Positions 36,401 through 45,707 of a stretch of DNA of 64,000 nt are shown one piece after another; position 1 is the stretch's first letter, and each line of letters opens with the position of its first letter. Where the stretch lies: positions 113,555,502 to 113,619,501 of the forward strand of contig CM053276.1 in NCBI GenBank assembly GCA_028583415.1. Reading direction: 5' to 3'. The notes below the pieces were generated by a model. The model saw only the letters and a program-made list of their open reading frames with translations, did not search any database and was not told the origin of the DNA. A program made the position numbers and the translations under genes. The stretch comes from Protea cynaroides. Lineage: Eukaryota > Streptophyta > Magnoliopsida > Proteales > Proteaceae.

Positions 36401-39400
36401 AGCACCAATCTTCACGTGGAGGTCATAAATCAAGGAGTAATTTCCAACTTGGGAATAAGTCTCCTTGGTAGCTTTCCAAATCTTAGTAGCATCAGGAAGC
36501 AAAACATACCCTCTTCCAATTTTGGGTTCCATAGATCCAATCAAATATGCCATTACAATAGAATTCTTAGATACCCATTTGTCATAAAGGGTATCAGTAA
36601 TTGCAGGTGCCTCCTTCTTACCATTAATATAACCCAATAGGCCTCTTGTAGAGATGACCATCTGTGCTGTTTTGGACCACCTCAAATAATTGGTCCCATC
36701 TACCTTAATAGGATTGAGGGGAATAGAGGAGAATTCAATTTTAGGGTGCTCCATTTGAGGAGAAACGATTTCAGAAAATTCAGCCATGGGAATGATCACA
36801 ACCCAAGAATAATTTGACTGATATGCTGAAGAAGAAAAATATAGAATACCTTGATAGAGAGGCCGTGTATCAATTTATGGGAACGAGAAACACATCTACA
36901 GTAAATTTCGATCTCTTCATACAATTAGGGAAGAATCGAGGTTGGCTATTCTTGTAATCTCTTTCAAAAACATCCCTGTAACAAGGGATAAACGGCAACA
37001 GATGCAAAAGAAAACTTGTGGAGAGGTTTAGTTCATAGGGAGGAAATTAGAGAAGATGAAGTGAGGTTATGGGATACCCTTATAGGGATAGGAGTGATGG
37101 CAGTAGATGTAGGTCAACTTATATGGTTTCCGGTGAGATGGGAGAAGGTAATAGGGGTCGCGGTAGGTTTAGAAGGGATTTTTAAGGGTGATGAGGTGGT
37201 GCGGTAATGGTAGTAGGTGATGAAATAAAAAAAACAGATGGCGGCAGCAGGTTTTAGAGGGAAAAAAAAAAGAAAAAAAAAGAAGACAATGGCGGCAGCA
37301 GGTTTCAGGGAGAAAAACACTAATGGTAGCAGGTTTCATGGAGAAAAGGAAAGAAAGACAGTGGCGGCAAACAGGTTTTAGGAAGAAAAAGGAGGCGGCA
37401 GCAGGTTTTAGGGAGAAGAGAAGAGAAAAAAAGAAAAGAAGGATGGCGGTAGCTTCTATGGCTCTGATACCATGTTGTATTAGAAGAAATAGAAGAGGTA
37501 ATGATCCTCTCCCCACACCTTTATTTATATTGAGTAAAAGAAAACAGAACTAATAAATACTCCTCTTACTAATAAGAGGTAGAAACGTAAACTACTAGAA
37601 ACAACTAAATGCCCAAATAACCCCTAACGATATAGCGTTAGCGCTATGGCGCTAGCGCTATATCAGGAACTCTTAATCTCGACAACATAACCCATGGTTG
37701 ATTATTCCCTCCATGTGCAAATCAGCAAATTCACAAGATCCTTTAATGGACTTTTGAGCTTGTTTTGGGGCCAGGAACTACAAGATCCTTGTTTAGTTGT
37801 TCATATGTGTATGACTGGGTTTGTGTGGGTTTTTCCTATTCATGGGCAACCATCCAATAACTAGGGAGTTTCCTTACCATGGTCAAGTTGGACCACTGAA
37901 GTGAAGATAGTGGACTAAAGTCTCTAACGGCTTATTTTAGCTTGGCCATGGTTCCATCTGATATGCCAACAGGATTTGAATAACCAGCAATGCTGTTTCT
38001 TTGTGATCATAGAGAGTGTCACCATTTCTGCTCCTAAATTGCCCAAGCTAGTTCCATCAAAGTTAGGTTTGGGGAGGAGCGGTGGGGAAAATCCAAGTAT
38101 GGTACTAACCTTCTATGGCAGTGTTGGAATGAGCCACCAGTCCCACTCCCTCGAATTCCTCTAAATATGGATTGCTCCAATGTTTCAAACTACTCCATTA
38201 CTTTTTTTTCTAATGCTGTTTTTGAAGATGAAGAGATAATTCCATTGATTTAGAGCTTCTTTTCCTCTATAGTATCTATCAATTCTTCCGAAGTTTAAAG
38301 AAACTTAGAAGTGGAGAGCAATTTGAAGAAATGACCTTAAATCTTAGTGTATTGACTGTTATTCGAATGCATTGCTCTCCTCACTGTAAGCTGCCTTGTC
38401 CCCCCCTCAACTATAAAAAGGATAAACATACCATGGACTCTGGTCTAAGGGCCTTTGTTCCCACGCAATTCAGCTCTGCTGTAGCGGTAAGGAACCATCA
38501 CATCATTCTAGCTTTAAGGCGGAATTGGCATTGTGCTGCTAGAGGAAAGCGAATGTACAAGAGTAGCTTCCAAACCCTGCTTGGAAAGCGAAAGGAAAGG
38601 AAAGGAAAGGAAAGAGCAGGGCAAATAGAGAAGGGAATGAGATGAAAATACGGAAATACGGACATGAGCACGCACAAACAAGCTTGCAGGCAGAATTGGA
38701 AATAGGCCCCCCCTTGAACTAGAATTGTTCGGAAGAATAGATAGAAGATAGCCGATCAACAGGGAGATAAACTACCTCTGATCGCCTCGCTTAGTCTTTG
38801 AATGGAGTCGCAAACCAGATGTTGCTGTGCCGGAATGATCTTACCGTGCCGCTATTACCCTCCACGAGGAGAGTAGATGTGAATGAAAACCGAAAGGACG
38901 GTAATGGAATACTCCATTGCAACAGATTACCTCCGCCTGCCAAAGGACGAATGGACTGCAGCTCCACTCCTACATACCTCAGAAACTTTTAAATGAAGCC
39001 TCTATGCCAGCTTTGCTGCTGGGCCATGATTACCAACAAAAGATCCAGAGAAAAAGGATAAAGCAACGGGAATGAAATTCAACATCAGGCGGTACAGGAA
39101 CAATGTTATCCAACAGATTGAATGCATCAGAGAGAGGGAATGAGAAATAGAGAGACGATCGGGGTGAGGAGGGATGAAGCAAGGGAGCTCGTCCTCTCAA
39201 GCCCAAACTGTCAATAGATCGGTTAAAGTCCCGCAGAATACTTTGAAAGTAGTCACAAATAACAAAAAGGAAAAGGTAATCATTAGTGCCCCATTAAAGC
39301 ATACAAATTAGTGATGTAGGAGAATTGATCTTTCAACTTTCAATTACCATATCGGGTGACAATGACTACATTCCCAATAAAGTAGGGTTTAAAAATAAAA

Positions 39401-42400
39401 GGAATAAGGAACATTCTAGAATTCTTGAAAGAATAATTGAGTTTGAAATAGGTTATCAAAGAAATAGGTGGACAGGTGTTAGAAGGCAATAAAATTTGTG
39501 GGTGGCAGCTGTCAGAAAATCTGAATTTTTTCACAAGATGGATGGTGCAGCTGGGCTAGGGTTACTGGAATCTTAAAAACAAAAAAGAATTGGGTTTATT
39601 TATCAGGAAACCTAATTGAATTGGTTTTAATTTGAGGGGCCTGGGTGGTATGCTGATGTGTAATGATGAGGGAGAAAAGGTTGTATTACTATATAACCTA
39701 CACAGCATCACATTTATATGGGCTGTTTGATTTATAGGTTTTGATGCTTGAGAAAAAAAAGAAAAAAGAAATTGAGTCTCTAGGCCTCTCAGCTGCTGGA
39801 AAACTTGACTCATTTAGCTCAAGCTATGTGATTGCCGCTTAATTTGTAGACTCAATAATTATCTGCTTGAAATAGAATATCCAACTCTGAAATATATTGT
39901 TCTCTCTCTTTACAAATATAGCCTTGCTGAAAATAATACCTGATCCTCGGAATATCTCTAGTGACCTGAGTATTTGATGTATGTGAATGGCCTTGAATTT
40001 TCATTCCTCTTTCACTCCTGCTGCTTCATAGGATAGTTTGACAAGTCTATTGGGCATCCTTAGCCAGTCAGCCTGTTTGGATTCTGGAATATTCTGTTGT
40101 TTTACTCTTCCACAGTCTGTAGGGTGGTCATCAGGGTGAATATCCATAGGAGCTTTCTTCTCTTACCAGAGGAGACATAGTGCCAGAGCCACAATAAGTA
40201 AAGACTAAACAGTCAGCATATGCCAGAAAGCCTCCAGAACTGCACAGGGACCCCCTTTCCAAGATGACACATTGAATGGGTGGTTTTGCCAATCCCTCGT
40301 CAACACTCGAGGAACGAGGGACCACATTGTCTTCTTCCCTGTAATGTATCACACCCTTTATAGGATGTTTCCTAATTAAGAACCTTGTATTTAGTTGAAG
40401 TGGGGGATTTGCAAGTGGTCGTTGCTGGGGAAAGGACCTGGTGAAAAGGTCTTGAGAGGAGGGTTGTGTCCCAAAGAAATATTTGTAACTGTTCTGAAAA
40501 GATGTAACAAAGTTAAATTTCTGAATTCCATAATATTCATTTGGGCAGAGGATCTACAAGCTGGTGGGAAATATTGGAATATTATACACTAGCGTTTATT
40601 GACCGTTGGATGAGTGAACAATATCTTAACCATTCTTTCTCTGTTGCCAATAGCATCTCTCTCCAGTCTTTGCACTCTGTGCGACCACCACTGCATCTCT
40701 CCACCGCCTCCTTCGTCACACCACCTCCGCATCTCTTTCCTCTCCACCGGCCTCACCCCTCGCTACCCAACAAAAATCTTGAATTCTTCACCGGCAGTCC
40801 ACCAAGAAAGTCGTTGAATTGTTGCCAGCACACCAAGGTTCCGTGTCATCGTCGGTGTCTCTGTTCTTGCATGTGGGGAATTTTCTACCGAATGAACACA
40901 ATCAGAGCTTGAGCAGAAATGATGAGGAAGAAGAGAAAACGTAGGGTGGGATACGGCTTCCATACGGCTTCCGATCAGGATCCGACAGGCTATAGATCGA
41001 TAGATCTCCGACGACAACCACCCCGATTCCCCTGAGTCTAGATGGAAAATCGACCACTTCAAGTTCAACTCAATTATTCGTAACAAAATCGAAATTTGGC
41101 CGATTATTTATGAGTAGATGTGGACCAATATGGATATCCATGGAAAAAATATTCACTCATTTTCAAAGACAAAGAACAGATACAAATACAAAAGGAAGAT
41201 CCAAATTAATATCAACATCTAATTCTTGATTTCATGAACAAATGAATATTAAGGAAAAAAAAAATCAGAACTATCCTACCTTCAGCAAGTGTTTAAGCTG
41301 AAGGATCTGATTGAAATCTATCCTATGAATCTCTACCGCCTGAGCTTTTTGAAGAAAATGAAAATGGCGGTTGTTTTTTCCCAGTGGAAAACCATTTCAG
41401 TCCCTTGTGGCTTATTGATGTCAGAAGAGGAGACCGTTGCCACTTTCAGTCTCTTTCGTGCGGACTGTTCCACTCTGCTCTGTCTTCTTTTTTTGTTTTA
41501 TTTCTGGACTCCCGATCGGGGCTTGATGCCTCAAGTATCAGCCGCAGGAATGTGGTTGCCAGAGAGAGATAAGATAGAGAGAGAGGGAGAGATGAAGCAA
41601 GGCGTAGTGGAATTGTGAGTTGCTGTGGCGGGCAGCGGAGAAGAAGGAAGGGTTTCAGAGGTGGAGCAACGGTACAGAGAAAGAGATGCAGTGCCAGACA
41701 AATTGAAGGATTTGGATACTTTTTATTCGATCCAATGATCGGTAACTTGCTTGCATGTAAAATTCCATTATACAACATTAACATGTCAACATTTTCCCCA
41801 TTTATTTATGTTGGATCTTTCCCTGTGGAACTTTCATTCTTATACGTTTTGCTTTGTTGATTATCTTGGTTACAATTCATGTGTAATTTTCTTACATTTA
41901 CTTGGTAGACAGGATACTGACATGCCATTTTTTCCACCAGGTTTTTCACCTTTGTTTGCACCGTGTTCATCCAGAAAGCTCCAACCTAGTGCTGTAGCAA
42001 GGGAATCTAAGAATTACGCTCAAATTCAAACCATACCCTTAAGAGCTGAAGGTATCGGTGATTATGGTTCCACCAGCATAACTGCTCGTGTTAATAATGC
42101 TAGCCAGAGGATTGAAAAAGATACATCTAAGTGGCAATCAAAAGGAAAGAGAAATTCAAGAAACTTGAGTAAGAAAGTGAACAAATATTTGGACTCAGGG
42201 AGACCCAGGGACAGCAATGATCAGTCAGATGAGTTTCCTGCATGCTATGGTCATAAAGTTGAAGTTGGCACCTTTGGTAGGTGCAGTGCATCTGACAATT
42301 GCTCCCAACTGGTGAACTCCAGATTGTTTCCAGAAGGCCTGGGGGATAGGTCCCATCATTGGAGCAATGAAATTTCTCATAGGGAAATCCAGTTAGGACA

Positions 42401-43301
42401 GCTCTGTTACTTGGATTCCAGCAAATATGGGAGACTGAAATTCCGAAGTAAAGATGTTGCGAACTTGTCGAATGACGGGAAAGAAAGAGAATATTTATCT
42501 CATGAGAAGTCTCTAGTGGGTAACTCAACGACACATATGAGAGGTAAAGAGCCATTCTTGACAAGGCGTGTGCCTGTTTCTCCTCTGTCAACTCCAAGGT
42601 TTACTTCCCAGCTCCAATCTCATTTTACACCATACTCCAGGTATCAGATTGCGGATGCATCCATTAGAAAATTTTCTGGTGATTGTTCCTTATATGATGT
42701 AAAGCTGGATGTGCAGGCTAGCTATCGGGGTCAGCATGTACCGCTGGTCTCACTCATGAGCAAATTGAATGGAAAAGCTATTGTAGGTCATCCCATCACA
42801 GTTGAGGTGTTGGACAACGGTTATTGCGGTCGCTTAATGACTTATAATGACTGTTGCCCAGCGAGTAGCCATTGTGATCTATATGATGCCCCACAAGAAA
42901 ATATGTCAGACCAATCAATGGATGTGCCTAATAAATCGTTGGTCCTGTATGAGGATGATAGTACTGGTGGTGCTTTGCAAGCTCTTACCAGTAGTGCAGT
43001 TGTGTCCCGTTTGGAGTATCCCAGGAACCCTATGAAACATTTGAATGACCTACCCTCTTCATCACCCAAAAAGTCCTCCAAGATTAGGAAATGCGGGATT
43101 CTGTCTAAGAAGACGCGCAGATTATCTTCATTCGCTGTTACTCAAGAGCCAGGTGAGGACAAGAGGAAACAAATTGTTCAGAAGCTGGGGGGAAATGTTA
43201 TCGCTTGTGTTCCCCTGAAGGTTGTGTTCAGTAGGATAAATGAAGCTGTTAACTGTTCATTACGTCCGATACATTGTGGTGTAACCTCTAGCAACCTGTG
43301 A
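21437..43301 (+). CDS. PWWP-domain chromatin protein, 3 coding exons over 22 kb
   Basis: Nuclear protein of the plant PWWP family that includes Arabidopsis At1g51745; PWWP domains bind methylated histone tails and DNA. Coding exons: 21437-21624, 27700-28778, 41941-43301, with GT-AG junctions and matching phases. The lengths sum to 2628 nt, exactly 876 codons (875 aa). The PWWP core is in exon 1: GGLVWVRRRNGSWWPGRI (signature SWWPG, residues 27-31) and SGTPVKLLGREDA. It continues in exon 2 with DWYNLEKSKRVKAFRCGEYD. Exon 2 also has a basic, probably nuclear-localising stretch (LKRKNRRRPLTKVLEST). Exon 3 resumes at GFSPLF and carries VSLMSKLNGKAIVGHP, KKTRRLSSF and a conserved tail (VPLKVVFSRINEAV). 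Introns are 6075 and 13162 bp and hold several transposons. An alternative exon-3 acceptor upstream (CAG before GATACTGAC) breaks phase and was not used. Confidence 0.92.
21625..23591 (+). other. PWWP intron 1, 5' part
   Basis: Starts with donor GTGAGT. AT-rich, with poly-A and poly-T tracts. No element with readable ends was found before the LTR element at 23597. Confidence 0.7.
23597..26512 (+). mobile_element. Complete non-autonomous LTR retrotransposon, TSD TGCTT
   Basis: The left LTR is 23597-24758 (1162 bp) and the right LTR 25187-26512 (1326 bp). Both run from TGA(C/T)GCAG to GCATCA. The length difference is mainly a ~175-bp block at about 25690-25865 present only in the right LTR. 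The flanks carry an exact 5-bp duplication TGCTT (23592-23596 and 26513-26517). Two bases after the left LTR lies TGGTATCAAAACC, resembling the initiator tRNA-Met primer site. The internal region is only 428 bp and encodes no protease, reverse transcriptase or integrase, so mobility must have come from another element. The LTRs contain CT-repeats that differ in length. Confidence 0.93.
24790..25179 (+). CDS. Uncharacterised ORF inside the non-autonomous LTR element
   Basis: An open frame of about 129 aa fills nearly the whole internal region. Visible parts: IGKLDDYQRRTKEIM, then FNPDELLKKKIPQGHQ, then VMMEFVIPPSFFEEWNPRL, and a hydrophobic end. I see no zinc knuckle, protease or other known retrotransposon motif. 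It could be a gag relic, a captured host fragment, or chance. The frame is also open upstream to an ATG at 24760 that overlaps the primer site, so the ATG at 24790 is preferred. Confidence 0.35.
   Translation: MMDLIILLDICRHMQILIGKLDDYQRRTKEIMSSGLVTFNPDELLKKKIPQGHQEVKKNHAGATDIIPDYVMMEFVIPPSFFEEWNPRLADYIHTTRATSEFYYGSWLDVHPMEFFLRLCKILGRIFSS
26840..27480 (+). pseudogene. Possible LINE 3' end (RNase H/zf-RVT tail) remnant
   Basis: In several frames there are weak resemblances to the C-terminal region of plant LINE polyproteins, for example SEI.DKLAPQRVEAFMCML. It ends in TTAATGAAATTTTCTTGTTC followed by an A-rich run, typical of a LINE tail. Many stops and frameshifts. Resemblance only; an unrelated intron segment is possible. 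Confidence 0.35.
28779..30344 (+). other. PWWP intron 2, 5' part
   Basis: Starts with donor GTATTC. AT-rich with one ~126-bp tandem duplication (29825-30075). No coding sequence was recognised. Confidence 0.7.
29825..30075 (+). repeat. ~126-bp tandem duplication
   Basis: Two adjacent copies beginning CCTTCATGTTGAGATCTTTT at 29825 and 29951, about 88% alike by eye, each ending near a TTCTAG motif. Confidence 0.85.
30350..30639 (-). mobile_element. Complete TRIM (miniature LTR retrotransposon), 290 bp, TSD AATAA
   Basis: Read on the minus strand: 5' LTR 30639-30531 (109 bp, TGTTGGGAGTTTAGTCC to TTTACA), then CGATATCAGAGC (30530-30519), one or two changes from the initiator tRNA-Met primer site TGGTATCAGAGC. 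About 50 bp of internal sequence follow, then a purine tract GCGGGGGAG (30465-30457), then the 3' LTR 30456-30350 (107 bp, TGTTGAGAGTTTAGTCC to CCTAACA). The flanks are an exact 5-bp duplication AATAA (30345-30349 and 30640-30644). No coding capacity. All parts of a TRIM are present, in intron 2 of the PWWP gene. Confidence 0.95.
31046..31526 (-). repeat. 3' LTR of the gypsy part of the chimera
   Basis: On the minus strand the purine tract GGTGGGGGAGAA (31538-31527) is followed by TGTCACGACCCGCG and the segment ends GGCCGTGACA at 31046. Length 481 bp, with 6-bp terminal inverted repeats TGTCAC/GTGACA. It is the outer left boundary of the composite retroelement. The flank CTGTT is not repeated at the right end of the composite (TAACC). 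Confidence 0.85.
31527..32628 (-). pseudogene. Internally deleted Ty3/gypsy (chromovirus-type) polyprotein
   Basis: The open frame joins two distant parts of a gypsy polyprotein. It begins with a retropepsin-like protease (active site VDTGATHNFV) and passes through LPKPTKKVFDKFKGIMPSDL. It then jumps directly to the integrase C-terminal region (TNQERFKVAKSYLDKA, RYKGPFEIVRKVGKTSYEV, the GPY/F-type fold, and KIHPVFH). A chromodomain start follows (PSREYLIKRKGLPES). Reverse transcriptase, RNase H and the integrase core, several hundred residues, are missing at the SDLTKRFPP-SSEVTNQE join. Just after KGLPES the frame slips by one base: the other frame reads SWETAKALWRSQDTIQEF, the rest of the chromodomain. 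Gag is replaced by copia sequence at 32628. Confidence 0.9.
32629..35707 (-). pseudogene. copia-2 pol remnant (protease to RNase H), fused to gypsy
   Basis: Same family as copia-1. From right to left: protease MDTGTTDHMTGSA just after the gag stop, and a TGA near 35590 where GGA is expected. Next come the pre-integrase region (HRCLDHPS, CEACILAKQ; 35551-35108), integrase pieces (34931-34141), reverse transcriptase (34163-33511, then 33586-32927 with VYVDDIIVSGN), and RNase H (32881-32629: WRSKKQNVVARSSAETEF, LSCDNKAAISI). RNase H stops early at FIKEKLESG, has lost about eight residues near the HVEVDR segment, and passes straight into gypsy sequence. There are multiple frameshifts and stops. 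The family's 3' end, purine tract and 3' LTR are absent. Confidence 0.93.
35708..36787 (-). pseudogene. copia-2 gag, ended by TAG at the gag-protease border
   Basis: About 359 residues from the MAEFSEIVSP start. It includes the copia gag domain (DGTNYLRWSKTAQM, LWQELDYYD, FLTGLN.EFDQIRAQI) and a zinc knuckle CEHCGKERHTKETC (C-x2-C-x4-H-x4-C). The frame ends FVPNP then TAG (35710-35708). The next codons read VMDTGTTDHM, the protease, and relatives have Trp at this place (TGG), so TAG is best seen as a nonsense mutation in what was one gag-pol frame. An ATG 12 bases upstream (36799) is also in frame. Confidence 0.9.
37461..37687 (-). repeat. copia-2 5' LTR (37473-37687) and tRNA-Met primer site (37461-37472)
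   Basis: On the minus strand the LTR reads TGTTGTCGAGATTAAGAG to TAATACAACA (215 bp, inverted ends TGTTGT/ACAACA). It is followed at once by TGGTATCAGAGC, complementary to the initiator tRNA-Met 3' end. A strong palindrome of GCGCTA blocks (about 37629-37664) lies near the LTR start. This is the outer right boundary of the composite element. Confidence 0.93.
37688..41940 (+). other. PWWP intron 2, 3' part
   Basis: No intact gene was recognised. It contains the possible organelle-like stretch at 38500-39130, a GGAAA repeat near 38590, GA-rich tracts near 41570, and the exon-3 acceptor (pyrimidine-rich CCATTTTTTCCACCAG, ending 41940). Short open frames have no recognisable products. Confidence 0.6.
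38500..39130. other. Possible organelle-derived (mitochondrial-like) insertion
   Basis: The base composition is closer to 45-50% GC than the surrounding intron, and the texture resembles plant mitochondrial intergenic DNA. I recognise no mitochondrial gene in it, so this rests on composition and appearance only. Confidence 0.25.
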
Positions 43302-45385
43302 TGCCATGACATTGTGATATTGCTTTCTCGAAGGGTCTGGTGTGTGACAACACGTGCTTTTTTGGTTCAAAGGGACAATTAACGGAGCCTGGTTTGGGCA
43401 TTTTGTTACGATTTGTTGTTGGTATTTAGCATTGTACATTCCCAATGGTAGAAATATGTATTAGTCGTGCTCTCTTCTTGGCCTGAGAAGATGACGTTTC
43501 ATTGTTGTGGAATGGAACTGGTAGCCGGTAGGTGGTGCTTCCTTTGTACTCAAGTTGAATCTTGTAGATTTAACTCTTCAGATCATTGACGTAGAACAAC
43601 GAGAGTAGGCTGTGTGGTGTCTTTGTATATGATGTAACATTATTTCCAGTTGTAAAGATGATCGGATTTTTGGATTTCAGTTTTTGGAAAACTAGAAACC
43701 AGTTTCTATTCTGAGGGCTCTGAAATGTGACTTCCAGGTATGGCTTTTGACTATTGATATTCATGGAACAATTGGTGAAATTTGGTCTTGTATCATGATT
43801 TATGATTCGTTCGGTTTGAATGAGTTGGTTTCTGTTCTTGAGTATCTGTTCTTCTGTTATGAGAATATCTTACAGATTCCTTGAACTGGGTTGGTTGGTG
43901 GGACAGGGTCGAGGTTCAGTTGAAAGAAAGGGACTCTGAATTCCAAGTGGATGTGGGTTGGTCTGGTGTGGTTTGATTCATGGGTTCCGTTCATCAATCC
44001 ATGCTACTGCTTCCTGAAAATGGCAATAATGAATAAACTGGAGTAAGATAAAGTCACCTGATGGAGCTCTAGTCCAAGGAGGTCTTCATGGTCGAGGGTA
44101 TTATAGGTCAATAAACTAAGGATGATAGAATATAAGTTGGGGGTGTTAGTCCGAGGATCAGAACTGGAATGGGATCGCTGAGTGTGTGTTTGTGTAGGTC
44201 AATTCCGGCAACTTTTGGCATGGAGGAAAAGTGGCAAGTAACCGGAAGTAGGGGTTATCAATCGATTGGTTTCAGTCTGGTCTAATCGGTTTACGTCAAT
44301 TTAAGACTCCTCATCATGATCGGCATATTTAGTTAATCAGTCTTCATAGGCTAGACGTAGGAACGTTTATATTCAACCATTCCATAATTGGTCGTCTTTT
44401 TTTTTTTTTGACAACTAATTGGTCCAATCCTAATTGGTCCATAATCAGTCTCATTTTAATTGGGATAATCGATCTCATGCTAATTGACCTTATCATATTT
44501 GATTTTGTGTCGGTCAAATGTAAGATATAGTCAACTAGTTGCACTTCTACACAATAAAACAAGGAAACTTAAGATCAACAAGAACTAAGTCTTATAGACA
44601 GAGAAATTAAGCTCTAAAAATTCTGAAATCGAGTTAAAAAAGATGCCTAACATCGACTTTCTCATAGTGGGTGTGTGCATGTTGAGTAATTATCGGTTGA
44701 ATGATTAAACAAAAGAAAAGAAAAGGAAGTGAATAAAGAATTGAAAAAATAATGGGTGTTTATATATAATTGGGGACATATATGTTTAGAATTGATCGGT
44801 TACAACCTTGCACCGTTGTTTATATATAATTGGGGACATATATGTTTAGAATCGGTCGATTACAATCTTGCACCGTGAACACCAGATTATTAATCGGTTT
44901 GGATTATATTCGCTCCATTTATAACCAGAGGTTTTAGAGTGTTAAGATGCATATAGCCTTAATGTTTATATAGCCATTTAAAGTTTTCTTTCTTATTTTC
45001 TTACGATGGATTATATATTTGTTTTAAATTATCATTTTTTTTTTCATTTTCCATATAATTTATATTCTAATTCCATTTTTCGGTTTTGAATAGGATTTTA
45101 ACTTTAAATCTGGTTATAATTTTAAATTCGGGTTTAGTTTTTATTCATCTGTTAGATTTCGGATCCGATTCGGATAAGATAGTTAGTAAATAGATTCGGA
45201 TACTAGCGTATCCGATTCAAATTCGATCAGTTACATCCCTACACTAGACCTACGTGATTCGTAATTCCTTATTATTTCAGGGGTAGTAATAGAATTTCAC
45301 TATAAGTATAAGTTTAGGGACCCAAACGTAATATTTCGATATCAAATGTACACATCGGTCATTCATGATTCCATCTTTTTTCAGT
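43302..45385. other. 3' UTR of PWWP gene and intergenic DNA
   Basis: No coding sequence recognised. A 60-bp exact-period tandem duplication lies at 44757-44876. The interval 44249-45241 has TAGGG(G/A)T-type ends resembling hAT-like termini (TAGGGGTTATCAATCG; reversed right end TAGGGATGTAACTGATCG), but the flanks ACCGGAAG and CACTAGAC do not match, so it is not called as one element. Confidence 0.5.
44757..44876 (+). repeat. 60-bp tandem duplication
   Basis: Two head-to-tail copies starting GTTTATATATAATTGGGGAC, differing at about five positions, with a period of exactly 60 bp. Confidence 0.92.
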
Positions 45386-45397
45386 CTTAGGGTTTTT
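45386..45397 (-). promoter_or_regulatory. Telo-box (AAACCCTAA-type) upstream of RPL28
   Basis: The plus strand reads CTTAGGGTTTTT, the reverse complement of AAAACCCTAAG. Telo-boxes are common near the start of plant ribosomal-protein and translation genes. This one is about 320 bp upstream of the eL28 start codon, beside a pyrimidine-rich leader (CTCTTCACTCCCC), which fits the transcript start. The function is inferred. Confidence 0.55.
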
Positions 45398-45707
45398 TAC
45401 AGTATAAAGTTGGTCTCTATAGGGTTCCCTGTTCTCTTCACTCCCCAGATCCCCGACTCGACTGCAGAGGACGTCGAAGGCCATTAGCTCCTTAGCTGGT
45501 TCGTAAAATCTGGTTTGCTCCAATTTTATTCGATCATTACTGCTGCTATCCATACCCTTCTTTGACAGACTATGATTTCGGTTGTGATTTCTTTCCAATA
45601 TTCCCTTTGCCATCCATCGGTGTTTACATATTAGTTCTTAAATAATATAGTTTTGTTTTTATGTGATTCATCTGTATCTGAAGCTCGGGCAATGTCATGC
45701 AGGTAAA

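Noticed and set aside
37169..37553. Basic repetitive frames near the copia-2 primer site
   Set aside because: Low-complexity GGAAA/GGCGGCAGCAGG repeats in the retrotransposon leader, with no domain.
41884..41940. Alternative start of PWWP exon 3 at GATACTGAC (after GACAG)
   Set aside because: Its phase does not fit exon 2, which ends with one base. The acceptor ending at 41940 restores GGFSP and an exact reading frame.
44249..45241. A ~1-kb hAT-like element with TAGGG ends
   Set aside because: The flanking 8-mers ACCGGAAG and CACTAGAC do not match and the ends agree only over a few bases.
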